Of a DNA stretch of 34,242 nt, positions 24,309-32,519 are shown piece after piece. The notes under the pieces are model-generated. The model ran no database searches and was not told the origin of the DNA. It was given only the letters and a program-made list of their open reading frames with translations. Numbering within the stretch: position 1 is the stretch's first letter; each line of letters opens with the position of its first letter. The stretch covers positions 1-34,242 of the forward strand of contig JADLGW010000039.1 in the NCBI GenBank assembly GCA_020849105.1. The letters are read 5' to 3'. The translations under genes were made by a program, and so were the position numbers. This DNA is from Phycisphaerales bacterium (GTDB lineage: Bacteria; Planctomycetota; Phycisphaerae; Phycisphaerales; UBA1924).

Positions 24309-24863
24309 TCAGGGGAAGGGGTTCCCGAGGTCGGCGAACTTCGGCTGCACCCTGTCCTTGTCCGACAGCGTGACCTCGCCGGCGGCGACGGGCCACTGAA
24401 TTCCCAGGGCCGGGTCGCTCCACAGGAGCCCGCGGTCGTGCTGCGGCGAGTAGTAGTTCGTGACCTTGTAGATGACCTCCGTGTCCGGCTCAAGCGTCAC
24501 GAAGCCGTGCGCAAACCCGATGGGCACGAGAATCTGTCTCCAGTTCTCCGCGCTGATCTCCACCGCGACGTGCCTGCCGTAGGTGGGCGAGGAGCGGCGG
24601 ATATCCACCGCGACATCCAGTATCTTTCCACGGGTGACCCGGACGAGTTTGTCCTGGGCGAACGGCGGCAACTGGAAGTGCAGGCCGCGGAGGACCCCGC
24701 GTTGCCCGGACAGCGAGTGGTTGTCCTGAACGAACTCCAGGTCGATCCCGGCGTCCCGCAGGGCCTTGTGGTTGTAGGTCTCCGAAAAGAAACCGCGGTG
24801 GTCGCCGAACTTCTTCGGGGTGATGAGTTTGACGCCTGGAAGGGCCGTGTCGGTGACTTGCAT
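24309..24863 (-). CDS. rmlC: dTDP-4-dehydrorhamnose 3,5-epimerase
   Basis: 184 aa cupin-fold epimerase. Motifs: GDHRGFFSETY (20-30), NHSLSGQRGVLRGLHFQ (48-64, with catalytic-type His62) and GFAHGFVTL. The start ATG 24863 (MQVTDTALPGVK) gives the normal family N-terminus; 24 upstream in-frame codons are not supported. It lies 34 bp before the epimerase gene and 72 bp after lhgO. Together with rmlD it suggests a dTDP-6-deoxyhexose, with the earlier steps encoded elsewhere. Confidence 0.95.
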   Translation of the reverse strand: MQVTDTALPGVKLITPKKFGDHRGFFSETYNHKALRDAGIDLEFVQDNHSLSGQRGVLRGLHFQLPPFAQDKLVRVTRGKILDVAVDIRRSSPTYGRHVAVEISAENWRQILVPIGFAHGFVTLEPDTEVIYKVTNYYSPQHDRGLLWSDPALGIQWPVAAGEVTLSDKDRVQPKFADLGNPFP

Positions 24864-24935
24864 CGGGTTCCCCACAGCCCGGGACTTCCGGCCTCCGGGG
24901 TCGGCAACGGTAGGAAGGGGCACCGGGACCGTCAA

Positions 24936-26171
24936 TCAGCCCGCAAGAGCCGGTGAAACGGTGGCCCGGGCCGACGACACCTCACGGACCCTGTCGGCGA
25001 TCACCCGGCCTATGGCGATAGAGGCCGTCGCGGCCGGGGACGGTGCATTGAGGACGTGGACCATGCCGGGGGCCGAGACCAGGTGAAAGTCGTCCAGAAA
25101 CTTCCCGGTTGGGTCCACGGCCTGGGCCCGAACACCGGAACGGGCCCGGAACACGTCCGCGCCCCTGATCTCCGGGATCAGCCGGCGAAGGTCGGCGACA
25201 AAGCGACTCTTGCTGAGTGAGCGGCGCAGTTCCATGACCCCGGTCCGCCACTGGGCACGGGCCATGTGCCAGAACCCGGAGAACCGCAGCAGGCCCCAGA
25301 GGTCCCCGGCGCTCCAGTTCCGCCACGAGTAGCCATGCCGGGCCATCGCGAGCACCGCGTTCGGACCCGCCTCCACCCCACCGCCGACCATGCGCGTGTA
25401 ATGGACCCCCAGGAAGGGGAAGCGCGGGTCCGGCACGGGGTAGATCAGATTCCTGACCAGCGATCGCCGGGACTCGACCAGGTCGTAGTACTCACCACGG
25501 AACGGAATGATGCGGACGCCGGGCTCCACGCCGCACATGAGCGCGACGCGGTCGGACAGGACGCCCGCGCAGTTGACGATCGTCCTGGCCCGGACCGGGC
25601 TGCCCGTGCTCTCGACGATGAAGCCGCCGTCCTCACGTCGCACGCCGACGACGCGCGATCCGGTGCGCACATCGCCCTGCGCGGCCCTGACCACGCCCGC
25701 CATGGCGCGCGTCACGGCGGGGTAGGTCACGATCCCGGTGATCGGAACGTGGAGGGCGGCGATCCCGGCGCAGTGCGGCTCCAGGTCCCTGATCCCGTCC
25801 GGCGTGAGGCGACGGATGTCGGTAAGTCCGTTCGCCCGTCCGCGGCGTTCGAGTTCATCGAGCCGCGGAAGTTCCGATCCATCAAGGGCGACCACGATCT
25901 TCCCGCAGCGCTCGTGCGGGATGGCGTGCTCGGCGCAGAAGCGGTACATCTCATCGCGTCCCGCGGCGCACAACCGGGCCTTCAGGGAACCGGGTTTGTA
26001 GTAGAGCCCCGAGTGGATAACCCCGCTGTTGTGGCCCGTCTGGTGGGCGGCCAGTTCCTTCTCCGCCTCCAGGACAACGGGGCGCAACCCGTCGCGCGTG
26101 GCGAGCGCCATCGCGGTCGCCATCCCGACAATCCCGCCGCCGATAATGGCTACGTCGAACTGCGTGCTCAT
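24936..26171 (-). CDS. lhgO: L-2-hydroxyglutarate oxidase family FAD enzyme
   Basis: 411 aa DAO-type FAD oxidoreductase. The dinucleotide fold is VAIIGGGIVGMATA (about 7-20), followed by the family motif TGHNSGVIHSGLYYKPGS. It ends in SPAATASIAIG, near the FAD site. LhgO oxidises L-2-hydroxyglutarate to 2-oxoglutarate and passes electrons to the membrane. ATG 26171 overlaps the WecG-type gene stop as ATGA, so the two are translated together. An enzyme of central metabolism coupled to a glycosyltransferase is odd: relatives are found in glycan loci and may oxidise something else. The family is clear; the substrate is not proven. Confidence 0.9.
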   Translation of the reverse strand: MSTQFDVAIIGGGIVGMATAMALATRDGLRPVVLEAEKELAAHQTGHNSGVIHSGLYYKPGSLKARLCAAGRDEMYRFCAEHAIPHERCGKIVVALDGSELPRLDELERRGRANGLTDIRRLTPDGIRDLEPHCAGIAALHVPITGIVTYPAVTRAMAGVVRAAQGDVRTGSRVVGVRREDGGFIVESTGSPVRARTIVNCAGVLSDRVALMCGVEPGVRIIPFRGEYYDLVESRRSLVRNLIYPVPDPRFPFLGVHYTRMVGGGVEAGPNAVLAMARHGYSWRNWSAGDLWGLLRFSGFWHMARAQWRTGVMELRRSLSKSRFVADLRRLIPEIRGADVFRARSGVRAQAVDPTGKFLDDFHLVSAPGMVHVLNAPSPAATASIAIGRVIADRVREVSSARATVSPALAG

Positions 26172-26971
26172 GCGCCGGGCCCCCGGGTGGAACTGTACTG
26201 GGCTGGTGCACGGCCGCGGAATCCGCGCCAGGCGGAGACCAGGAGCAGCCGGGCCGCGAACGGAAGGCCGTGGACCAGGTAGCGCTTGGCGAGCCTGCGG
26301 GGCTCCTGGACAAGCCGGTGGGCCCATTCCAGGCCGCAGGCCTGCATCCAGCGGGGGGCGCGACGGACCTCCCCGGTCACGAACGAGAAACTGATGCCGA
26401 TCCCAAGGAACCACGCCGCGGGCAGGAGCGGGCGGAGGCGTGTGATCAGGTGCTCCTGCTTCGGCGAACCGAGGCCAACGTAGACGATGTCAGGACAGGC
26501 CGCGAGCAGCAGGGCCTCGAGAGCGGCAAGTTGCCCCGGATCCTTCTCGAAGCCCATCGGCGGGCAGTGATGGCCGGCAACCCGCAGCCCCGGGAAACGG
26601 CGGGCAAACTCGGCCGCGGCGTGCTCCGCGGCGCCGGGGTTGCCCCCGAGCAGGAAGACGCTCCGCCCATCGCGGGCGGCCCGTCCCGTGAGGGACCAGA
26701 TCAGGTCCGACCCGGCGACCCGGGCCGGGAGCGGTGTGCGCTGCAGGCGGCTGGCCCAGATCAGGGGCATGCCGTCGGCCAGCCGCAGATCCGCGGGGGC
26801 AACCAGGGTCGCCAGGGCCGGCTCCGTGGTCAGCCGACGCAGAATCTCCAGGTTGGGCGTGACGACCCAGCCGCCGCGGCCCGCGGCCAGGCCCGCCATG
26901 ATCCGGTCGATGGCCTGCGCTGGCGTCACGCTGTCGATGGGCACGCCGAGCAGGGTGATGCGGTCCGCCAC
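26168..26971 (-). CDS. WecG/TagA/CpsF family glycosyltransferase (GT26)
   Basis: 267 aa. Motifs of the family are present: TPNLEILRR (about 38-46), ADGMPLIWASRL (about 65-76), VGLGSPKQEHLI and RRAPRWMQACGLEWAHRL followed by QEPRRLAKRY. These enzymes add an N-acetylmannosamine or related residue to an undecaprenyl-linked acceptor during enterobacterial common antigen, teichoic acid or exopolysaccharide synthesis, at the inner face of the membrane. GTG 26971 begins eight bases after the dehydrogenase stop. The upstream dehydrogenase may provide its sugar or a modified form. Confidence 0.93.
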   Translation of the reverse strand: MADRITLLGVPIDSVTPAQAIDRIMAGLAAGRGGWVVTPNLEILRRLTTEPALATLVAPADLRLADGMPLIWASRLQRTPLPARVAGSDLIWSLTGRAARDGRSVFLLGGNPGAAEHAAAEFARRFPGLRVAGHHCPPMGFEKDPGQLAALEALLLAACPDIVYVGLGSPKQEHLITRLRPLLPAAWFLGIGISFSFVTGEVRRAPRWMQACGLEWAHRLVQEPRRLAKRYLVHGLPFAARLLLVSAWRGFRGRAPAQYSSTRGPGA

Positions 26972-26979
26972 GGCAAGAT

Positions 26980-28317
26980 TCAGGCCTTGACGACTCTGGC
27001 CCGCCCCTGTGCGCCCTTCATCGCGTTCCGTGTGTCCACCACGAGCGGCGCGTACTCGGCGATCGCCTTCCAGTCCGTCACGTCGTGATTCGTCACAATA
27101 AGCACGCAGTCGAGGGATGCGAGAGTTTCGGGCGTCAACGCCTGAGACTTCATGTCCTTCTTGTGCTTGCGCATGTGCGGGAAGGCCGGCACAAGCGGGT
27201 CGTGGTACGACACCACCGCGCCCTGCTCGGCCAGCAGGTCGATGACCTCCGCCGCGGGCGTCTCGCGCACGTCGTCCACGTTTGGCTTGTACGCCAGCCC
27301 CACCACCATCACCCTCGCGCCCTTCATCGCCTTGCCGTGGTCGTTAAGCGCCCTGGCGGTCTGGTCCACAACATAGTGCGGCATCGAGGTGTTGATCTCG
27401 CCCGCGAGTTCGATAAACCTCGTCGGCCGACCGACCTCGCGCGCCTTCCATGTCAGATAGAACGGGTCGATCGGGATGCAGTGCCCGCCCAGGCCCGGCC
27501 CGGGATAAAACGGCATGAACCCGAAGGGCTTGGTCGCGGCGGCCTCGATCACCTCCCAGACGTCGATGCCCATCGGCGTCAGGATCATTTTCAGTTCATT
27601 GACCAGCGCGATGTTGACCGCGCGGAACACGTTCTCAAGGATCTTTGCCGACTCCGCGACCTCCGCCGTCGAGACCGGGACGACGTGCTGGATCGCCCTG
27701 CGGTAGAGCAGCGTCGCCAGTTCCCCGCTCGCCGCGTCCACGCCGCCGACAAGTTTCGGCGTGGTCTTCGTGGTGTGGCTCTTGCGACCCGGGTCCTCTC
27801 GCTCCGGGCTGAAGGCGACGAAGTAGTCCTTGCCGCACACAAGCGGCCCGGCGCCCTTTGGGCGCGCCCCCAGCATCGCGGGGACCATATCGTCGCGCGT
27901 CGTGCCCGGGTATGTGGTGGACTCCAGCACAACCAGTTGCCCCGCGCGCAGCGTCCGCCCCACCGCCCGCGCCGAGTCCAGCACAAAGGACAAGTCCGGC
28001 TCCTGGTGCTTCCCCAGCGGCGTTGGGACGCAGATGATCGCCACGTCCACCCCGCCGAGCCGCGAGAAATCCGTCGTGGAACTGAACCGCCGGCTCTTCG
28101 ACAGGGACTGGACCATCTCCGGCCCCAGATGCTTCAGGTAGTTGCGTCCTTCCTTCAGGGCCACGATCTTCGACTCGTCGATGTCGAAGCCCAGGATGGG
28201 CAGCCCGCCCTCATGCAGCGCGTGAGCCAGCGGCAGACCAACATATCCCAGTCCGATAATCCCAACCAGCGCCTCGCCGGATTGGATACGTCGCTTCAGG
28301 TCATCGAACGCGGGCAT
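26980..28317 (-). CDS. Nucleotide-sugar 6-dehydrogenase (WbpA/UDP-HexNAc type)
   Basis: 445 aa NAD-dependent four-electron dehydrogenase turning a UDP-hexose or UDP-HexNAc into its uronic acid. The Rossmann motif GLGYVG spans 22-27 (in VGIIGLGYVGLPLA), and the catalytic Cys at about 280 lies in GLGGHCIPIDPFYL. A third domain follows (GARVMVVGLAYKPNVDDVRE). GGHCIPIDPFYL is the pattern of the UDP-N-acetyl-glucosamine or mannosamine dehydrogenases (WbpA, WecC) and differs from that of UDP-glucose dehydrogenase. ATG 28317 has GGAGG about 9 bases upstream. It begins the second part of the glycan block after a 318-bp gap, so it may have its own promoter. Confidence 0.93.
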   Translation of the reverse strand: MPAFDDLKRRIQSGEALVGIIGLGYVGLPLAHALHEGGLPILGFDIDESKIVALKEGRNYLKHLGPEMVQSLSKSRRFSSTTDFSRLGGVDVAIICVPTPLGKHQEPDLSFVLDSARAVGRTLRAGQLVVLESTTYPGTTRDDMVPAMLGARPKGAGPLVCGKDYFVAFSPEREDPGRKSHTTKTTPKLVGGVDAASGELATLLYRRAIQHVVPVSTAEVAESAKILENVFRAVNIALVNELKMILTPMGIDVWEVIEAAATKPFGFMPFYPGPGLGGHCIPIDPFYLTWKAREVGRPTRFIELAGEINTSMPHYVVDQTARALNDHGKAMKGARVMVVGLAYKPNVDDVRETPAAEVIDLLAEQGAVVSYHDPLVPAFPHMRKHKKDMKSQALTPETLASLDCVLIVTNHDVTDWKAIAEYAPLVVDTRNAMKGAQGRARVVKA

Positions 28318-28635
28318 ACTCGTCGGCCTCCGGGTGCGGTGCGGGCGACAGACAAGATCGGCTCGAACCGCGAGGCAGTAGAGTAGGGCCGATGCCGTCG
28401 CGGGATGTCCCGCTTCGTCCGGGCCTGGGGCACACCAAGTGCTCGTCCTCGACCGCGTTGGACCCCTCGGCCGCGAAGGGCATTGCGTACTTCGCCCGCG
28501 TGATGCGCTCCTCATCGCCGAGTGCGCGGCTTCAGCGTCCGTTGTTCCACGCGCACTCCCTCAAGCCCGCGTGGCTGTCACGCCGCGGTGTGAGTCGGGA
28601 ATGGCGTGTTCATGAGATCTCGTGCATGAGGCGGA
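28318..28635. other. 318-bp intergenic region between GT2 and the sugar dehydrogenase
   Basis: No convincing gene on either strand; the open frames crossing it have shadow-like composition. A perfect inverted repeat GCGGGA-TG-TCCCGC lies at 28400-28413, about 85 bases upstream of the dehydrogenase start, and could be an operator. An 8-bp palindrome GAGATCTC lies at 28613-28620, near the GT2 stop. No clear terminator with a T run and no strong -35/-10 pair was found. A CGGAGG Shine-Dalgarno for the dehydrogenase closes the region. Confidence 0.5.
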
Positions 28636-29580
28636 TCAGGCGGCACCGATTGCCACCCGCGATCGCGCCAACGCCCGCTCGGCCGCTCGGCCCTTCCCGA
28701 GCACCATCGCCTCCCACTGGTACCGCCGCAGGAAGCGCCTGAACGCGGGGTCGTCGTACCGCGAGGCTCCGGACAACATGCTCCGGACGAAACCCCACCA
28801 GATCCCCACGCCACCCACCACGAACGGCCGGCGCGTCATCCGATACAAGGCGCTGACGGTCATGAACGGCAGGCCGGTGCCCATGAAGTACTGCCCGGCG
28901 CCCCAGCGCAGGCGTCCCTTCCACATGCTCTGTTGGCTCGAACCCATCGGACGCAGATGCAGGAAGCGGAGGTCCGCATCGTCGAACGACCCGGCGCCCC
29001 AGCCGAAAAGCCGGCAGCGGTGGCAGTCCACGCCGTCCCACATCACCTCGCGCAGAAACCCGCCGATCTGGCGAAAACACTCGACGCGGTAGAACTTGCT
29101 CGCGCCGATCGACATCTCATCGCCGATCGCCTCGCTCACCAGGCGGTCGCTGAACTGCGCGTTGATCGGGTCGTCGGCCCGGTAGTACGCCTTGCCGCTG
29201 CATGTACCCAGGCGCGGGTCGCTCTCCATGCGCTGCATGAGACTCTCGAAGTACCGCGGGGGCAGCACAAGGTCCAGGTCCAGTTTGCAGAGGTAGCCGA
29301 ACTCTTCGAGGTGGGTCGTCCCGAGGCCCGCGTAGAACGCCTCCATCACCCCCGGGCCGACGGCCCGCTTCCCGCGATCCGGGCGCGTGACCACGCGAAG
29401 GTAAGGGAGTTTGGCCCGATACTCCGCGAGGATCGCGGGCGATTCGTCGGTCGAGCCGTCGTCAACGACAACCCACAAGGCCGGCGGCACACTCTGGGCC
29501 GCCACGCTCTCGAGCGTGCGCCGCATGTACTTCGCCTCGTTGCGCCCCGGCGACACGATCAGGTACCGGCGGCCGCTCAT
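28636..29580 (-). CDS. Family 2 glycosyltransferase
   Basis: 314 aa inverting GT-A transferase. The nucleotide-binding start is YLIVSPGRNEAKYM, followed by VVVDDGSTDES (Asp40, Asp41). A DxD motif DLDLVLPP (Asp101, Asp103) binds the sugar nucleotide and metal. The C-terminal part (about 225-270) has hydrophobic and amphipathic segments (MTVSALYRM, GGVGIWWGFV), suggesting membrane association. ATG 29580 overlaps the galE stop as ATGA. It is the last gene of the heptose/galE half of the cluster. Donor and acceptor cannot be read. Confidence 0.93.
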   Translation of the reverse strand: MSGRRYLIVSPGRNEAKYMRRTLESVAAQSVPPALWVVVDDGSTDESPAILAEYRAKLPYLRVVTRPDRGKRAVGPGVMEAFYAGLGTTHLEEFGYLCKLDLDLVLPPRYFESLMQRMESDPRLGTCSGKAYYRADDPINAQFSDRLVSEAIGDEMSIGASKFYRVECFRQIGGFLREVMWDGVDCHRCRLFGWGAGSFDDADLRFLHLRPMGSSQQSMWKGRLRWGAGQYFMGTGLPFMTVSALYRMTRRPFVVGGVGIWWGFVRSMLSGASRYDDPAFRRFLRRYQWEAMVLGKGRAAERALARSRVAIGAA

Positions 29581-30578
29581 CCGACGCCGCCCCGGTCGCC
29601 GGCGTACCCGCGCGGGTGCGACCTGTGCCAGCGCCACGCCGTCGACACGATCTCGTCGATGCTCTCGTACCGCGGTCTCCAGCCGAGTTCGCGGACCGCC
29701 CTGGCCGGGCTGGCGATCAGCACCGCGGGGTCGCCCGGCCGCGGGTCCGCCATCTCGTGGTGAATCGGTCCGCCGACGGCACGCTCGCAGGCCCGCAGCA
29801 CCTCCAGCACCGTGACCCCTGTGCCGCTGCCGAGGTTGTAGATGCGCTCGTCGCCCGGGCGCACCCGCTCGATCGCCAGTTGGTGGGCCTGGGCCAGGTC
29901 GTCCGTGTGGATATAGTCGCGCACGCACGACCCGTCGCGCGTGGGCAGGTCGTGCCCGAACACCCTGAACGTCGGTCGCAGCCCGAGCGGCACATACAGC
30001 ACCAGCGGGATGATGTGGGTCTCGTTCTTCCGCGCCTCTCCGAAGTTGCCGTCCGGGTCCGCGCCGCAGGCGTTGAAGTACCGGAACAGGGCGCACCCCA
30101 TGCCGTACGCACGGCAGTAGTCGCGGATCATCCACTCGGCCGCGAGTTTCGTGCGGCCGTACGGCACGACGGGCGACTGCGGCGATTCCTCGGTCAGCGG
30201 CATGACCGGCTGCAGGCCGTACGTCGCCGCGGTACTGCTGAAGACCATGGTCGTCACCCCGCACATGCGCATGGTTTCGAGCACATTGCGGGTGCCGCCG
30301 ACATTAAGCCTGTAATAGAACTCCGGATCCTTGATGGACTCCGGCACCGAAGCCGCGGCCGCGAAGTGCATCACCGCGTCCGGCCTGTACCGGAACATTG
30401 CCGACTTCAGGTCCTCCGGCTTGAGGATGCTCCCGACGACCAGTCGATCCCTCGGCACCGCGCCGGCGTTGCCCTCGGACAGGTCGTCGAACGCGAGGGC
30501 ATCGTGGCCGTGGGACAGCAACCACCGGAAGCACGCGCTCCCGACATACCCCGCTCCGCCAACAACAAACACCCGCAT
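29577..30578 (-). CDS. galE: UDP-glucose 4-epimerase
   Basis: 333 aa extended SDR interconverting UDP-glucose and UDP-galactose, or the HexNAc forms. The NAD loop is GGAGYVG (7-13), FSSTAATYG is present, and the catalytic Tyr140-Lys144 pair lies in YGRTK. RYFNACGADPDG and VRDYIHTDDLAQAH are hallmark GalE segments. ATG 30578 is preferred because GGGGG ends 5 bases upstream; the GTG two codons earlier (30584) is also possible. It follows the hddC-gmhB stop by nine bases. Confidence 0.95.
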   Translation of the reverse strand: MRVFVVGGAGYVGSACFRWLLSHGHDALAFDDLSEGNAGAVPRDRLVVGSILKPEDLKSAMFRYRPDAVMHFAAAASVPESIKDPEFYYRLNVGGTRNVLETMRMCGVTTMVFSSTAATYGLQPVMPLTEESPQSPVVPYGRTKLAAEWMIRDYCRAYGMGCALFRYFNACGADPDGNFGEARKNETHIIPLVLYVPLGLRPTFRVFGHDLPTRDGSCVRDYIHTDDLAQAHQLAIERVRPGDERIYNLGSGTGVTVLEVLRACERAVGGPIHHEMADPRPGDPAVLIASPARAVRELGWRPRYESIDEIVSTAWRWHRSHPRGYAGDRGGVG

Positions 30579-30587
30579 GGACACCCC

Positions 30588-31898
30588 CTACCGCCGACTC
30601 TCGGCCAGCACAGTATCCGCCGCCGCGGGCAGGTCGTCCACCACGCGGACGCCCGCCACCATCGGACGCCGCACCGACACCGGACCGCACCCCGTGCGCA
30701 CAAACATCGACCCGCGGCAGCCGGCGTTCAACCCGGCGAGCACGTCGCTCACCATGTCCCCCACCATCCACGAGCGGGCCAGGTCCAGCCCAAGGTCGCG
30801 GGCCGCACGCAGGATCATCCCGGCGGCCGGCTTGCGGTCCGGGTGGTCGATGCGGGTGCGGTCTGGTGTGGTCGGAGCGGCAGAGCAGTGATAGATCGCG
30901 TCGAGCGCGGCTCCTTCGCGGGCCAACTGCGCGGCCAGTTCGCGGTGGATCGCAGTGAGCCCCTCCTCGGTCAGTAATCCGCGACCGATTGCCGACTGGT
31001 TTGTCACAAGGACGACCGCCGATCCGGCTTCGCGCATCCGCCTGACCGCCCCCGCGGCCCCCGGCAATACGCGGACCTTGGCCGGATCGGTCAGGTACGG
31101 CACGTCGTGGATCAGCGTGCCGTCGCGGTCCAGAAACACCGCCGTACGCCGCGAAATCTCCGGAGCGGCGCTTCGATGGCATGGGCCGAACACCGTCGGC
31201 GCGGCCTCGTTTACGGCCGCCAGGTCGGCGGGCGAACCAATGTCACGGTGGTACCCGCCGAAATCCCAGCCCCGCATCCGCCCGATGAACCGCGGGAGCA
31301 GGTCGAACCCGATGTCCCTTCCCCCGGCCCCGGCCATCTCGCGGTAGGCGTCCGCGCTGACAATGTACACGCCGGCGTTGGCCAGGTCCGACTTCGGTTC
31401 CGGCGGCTTCTCGATGAACGACACGACGCGGCCTTCCGCGTCCAGTTCCGCGATACCGCAGCCCCGGGGGTTCGGTGTGCGGAACAGCAGCATGGTGAAC
31501 GGGTCGCCGTGCGACTCGTGGAACCGCAGCATCGCCGCCAGGTCAACGGTGCTCAGGTTGTCGGGATAGATAATGACAACCTGGTCGGCGTCATCGGCCC
31601 ATCCGCGGTTCGCGGCCAGCGTGCCGCCGGAGCCCAGCAGCACGGGCTCGTAACTCTCGTTCATCCGCATCAGTCCGCAGGCGTGCACGTCGTCGATATA
31701 GCCCCGGACCTGCTCCGGGTGCGCGTGCGTGTTGATGAGGGCCTCGCGCACGCCCGCCCGGACCAGTTTCTCCATCCAGTAGTCCAGGATCGGCCGGCCC
31801 GCGACCGGCACCAGCACCTTCGGCATGGTGTCCGTGATGGGGCGAAGGCGAGACCCGATCCCGGCCCCCAGGATAACGGCCTTGGTCCGTCGGCTCAC
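30588..31898 (-). CDS. Bifunctional heptose-1-P guanylyltransferase / heptose bisphosphatase (HddC-GmhB fusion)
   Basis: 436 aa in two domains. Residues 1-235 are a nucleotidyltransferase with AVILGAGIGSRLRPITDTMPKV and FIEKP, RmlA/HddC type. Residues of about 250-430 are a HAD-IIIA phosphatase with FLDRDGTL (catalytic Asp at about 257-259), LVTNQS, DRKP and GDMVSD. In the GDP-heptose route, GmhB removes the 7-phosphate and HddC adds GMP. With gmhA and hddA next door, the whole route is present. In the HAD part the usual Cys/His zinc loop before RKP is degenerate: CSAAPTT, and DHPD where CDC is expected. The GTG 31898 start overlaps the gmhA stop as GTGA. The use of GTP over another NTP is inferred from context. 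Confidence 0.9.
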   Translation of the reverse strand: MSRRTKAVILGAGIGSRLRPITDTMPKVLVPVAGRPILDYWMEKLVRAGVREALINTHAHPEQVRGYIDDVHACGLMRMNESYEPVLLGSGGTLAANRGWADDADQVVIIYPDNLSTVDLAAMLRFHESHGDPFTMLLFRTPNPRGCGIAELDAEGRVVSFIEKPPEPKSDLANAGVYIVSADAYREMAGAGGRDIGFDLLPRFIGRMRGWDFGGYHRDIGSPADLAAVNEAAPTVFGPCHRSAAPEISRRTAVFLDRDGTLIHDVPYLTDPAKVRVLPGAAGAVRRMREAGSAVVLVTNQSAIGRGLLTEEGLTAIHRELAAQLAREGAALDAIYHCSAAPTTPDRTRIDHPDRKPAAGMILRAARDLGLDLARSWMVGDMVSDVLAGLNAGCRGSMFVRTGCGPVSVRRPMVAGVRVVDDLPAAADTVLAESRR

Positions 31899-32482
31899 CG
31901 CGGCTTCTCACCCTTCACGCGGCCAAAGAGCATCTGCGTGGCGATGTGCCCAATGGACAGGTGCAGGTCCTCGATCACGCCGTAGTTATCGCTGGGCACA
32001 TGGATGTGGATGTTCGACAGTTCGCCGAGTCGGCCGCCCTTGAAGCCGGTGAGCCCGACGAGCGTCAGCCCGTTGCCGATCGCCCACCCCGCGGCACGCA
32101 CGACGTTGGGCGAGTTGCCCGAGCAACTGATCGCCACCGCCACGTCGCCGCGCTGCGCGACCGATTCAAGCGGGAAACTGAAGGTCTCTTCGTACGAGAG
32201 GTCGTTGCCGATCGCCGTGGTCAGGCCCACGTTGTCCACGAGGCTGAAAGCCAGCAGGCGCGGCTGCCCGGGCACCATTGCGGTCTTCACATAGTCGCAG
32301 ACGTGGTGGCTCGCCGTGGAGGCCGACCCGCCGTTGCCGAACACGAACACCCGGCGGCGGTCCTTCCACGCCTTGAACAGAGTGTCCGCGTAGCGGTCCA
32401 CGGCCGCGGCATCCACCTTCGCCATCACCGTGCGCATCGCCTCGAAGTACGAGGACGCCGAGTTGCAGACCGTGCCGCCCAT
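31895..32482 (-). CDS. gmhA: Sedoheptulose-7-phosphate isomerase
   Basis: 195 aa SIS-domain isomerase converting sedoheptulose-7-phosphate to D-glycero-D-manno-heptose-7-phosphate. Motifs: FGNGGSASTASHH (48-60) for phosphate binding, and ISCSGNSPNVV. The C-terminus contains VIEDLHLSIGH with acid and His residues typical of the active site. ATG 32482 is preceded by a GGAG. It lies 36 bp after hddA, with a strong hairpin between them, and overlaps the next gene by GTGA. Confidence 0.95.
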   Translation of the reverse strand: MGGTVCNSASSYFEAMRTVMAKVDAAAVDRYADTLFKAWKDRRRVFVFGNGGSASTASHHVCDYVKTAMVPGQPRLLAFSLVDNVGLTTAIGNDLSYEETFSFPLESVAQRGDVAVAISCSGNSPNVVRAAGWAIGNGLTLVGLTGFKGGRLGELSNIHIHVPSDNYGVIEDLHLSIGHIATQMLFGRVKGEKPR

Positions 32483-32498
32483 GACTCCGTTCTCCGGA

Positions 32499-32519
32499 AC
32501 GGGGCCCCTCGGGCCCCGT
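32499..32519 (-). other. Strong intercistronic hairpin between hddA and gmhA
   Basis: ACGGGGCCC (32499-32507) and GGGCCCCGT (32511-32519) form a perfect 9-bp stem with a three-base loop, beginning at the last base of the hddA stop. No T run follows on the coding strand and the operon clearly continues, so it is not a standard terminator. mRNA stabilisation or partial attenuation between the kinase and the isomerase is plausible. Confidence 0.6.

Noticed and set aside
25266..26282. 338-codon plus-strand open frame opposite lhgO
   Set aside because: Antisense shadow of a clear FAD enzyme; composition typical of reverse-strand frames.
28392..28742. 116-codon plus-strand open frame over the intergenic gap
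   Set aside because: Runs into the GT2 gene antisense, Ser/Arg/Pro-rich, with no ribosome site or motif.
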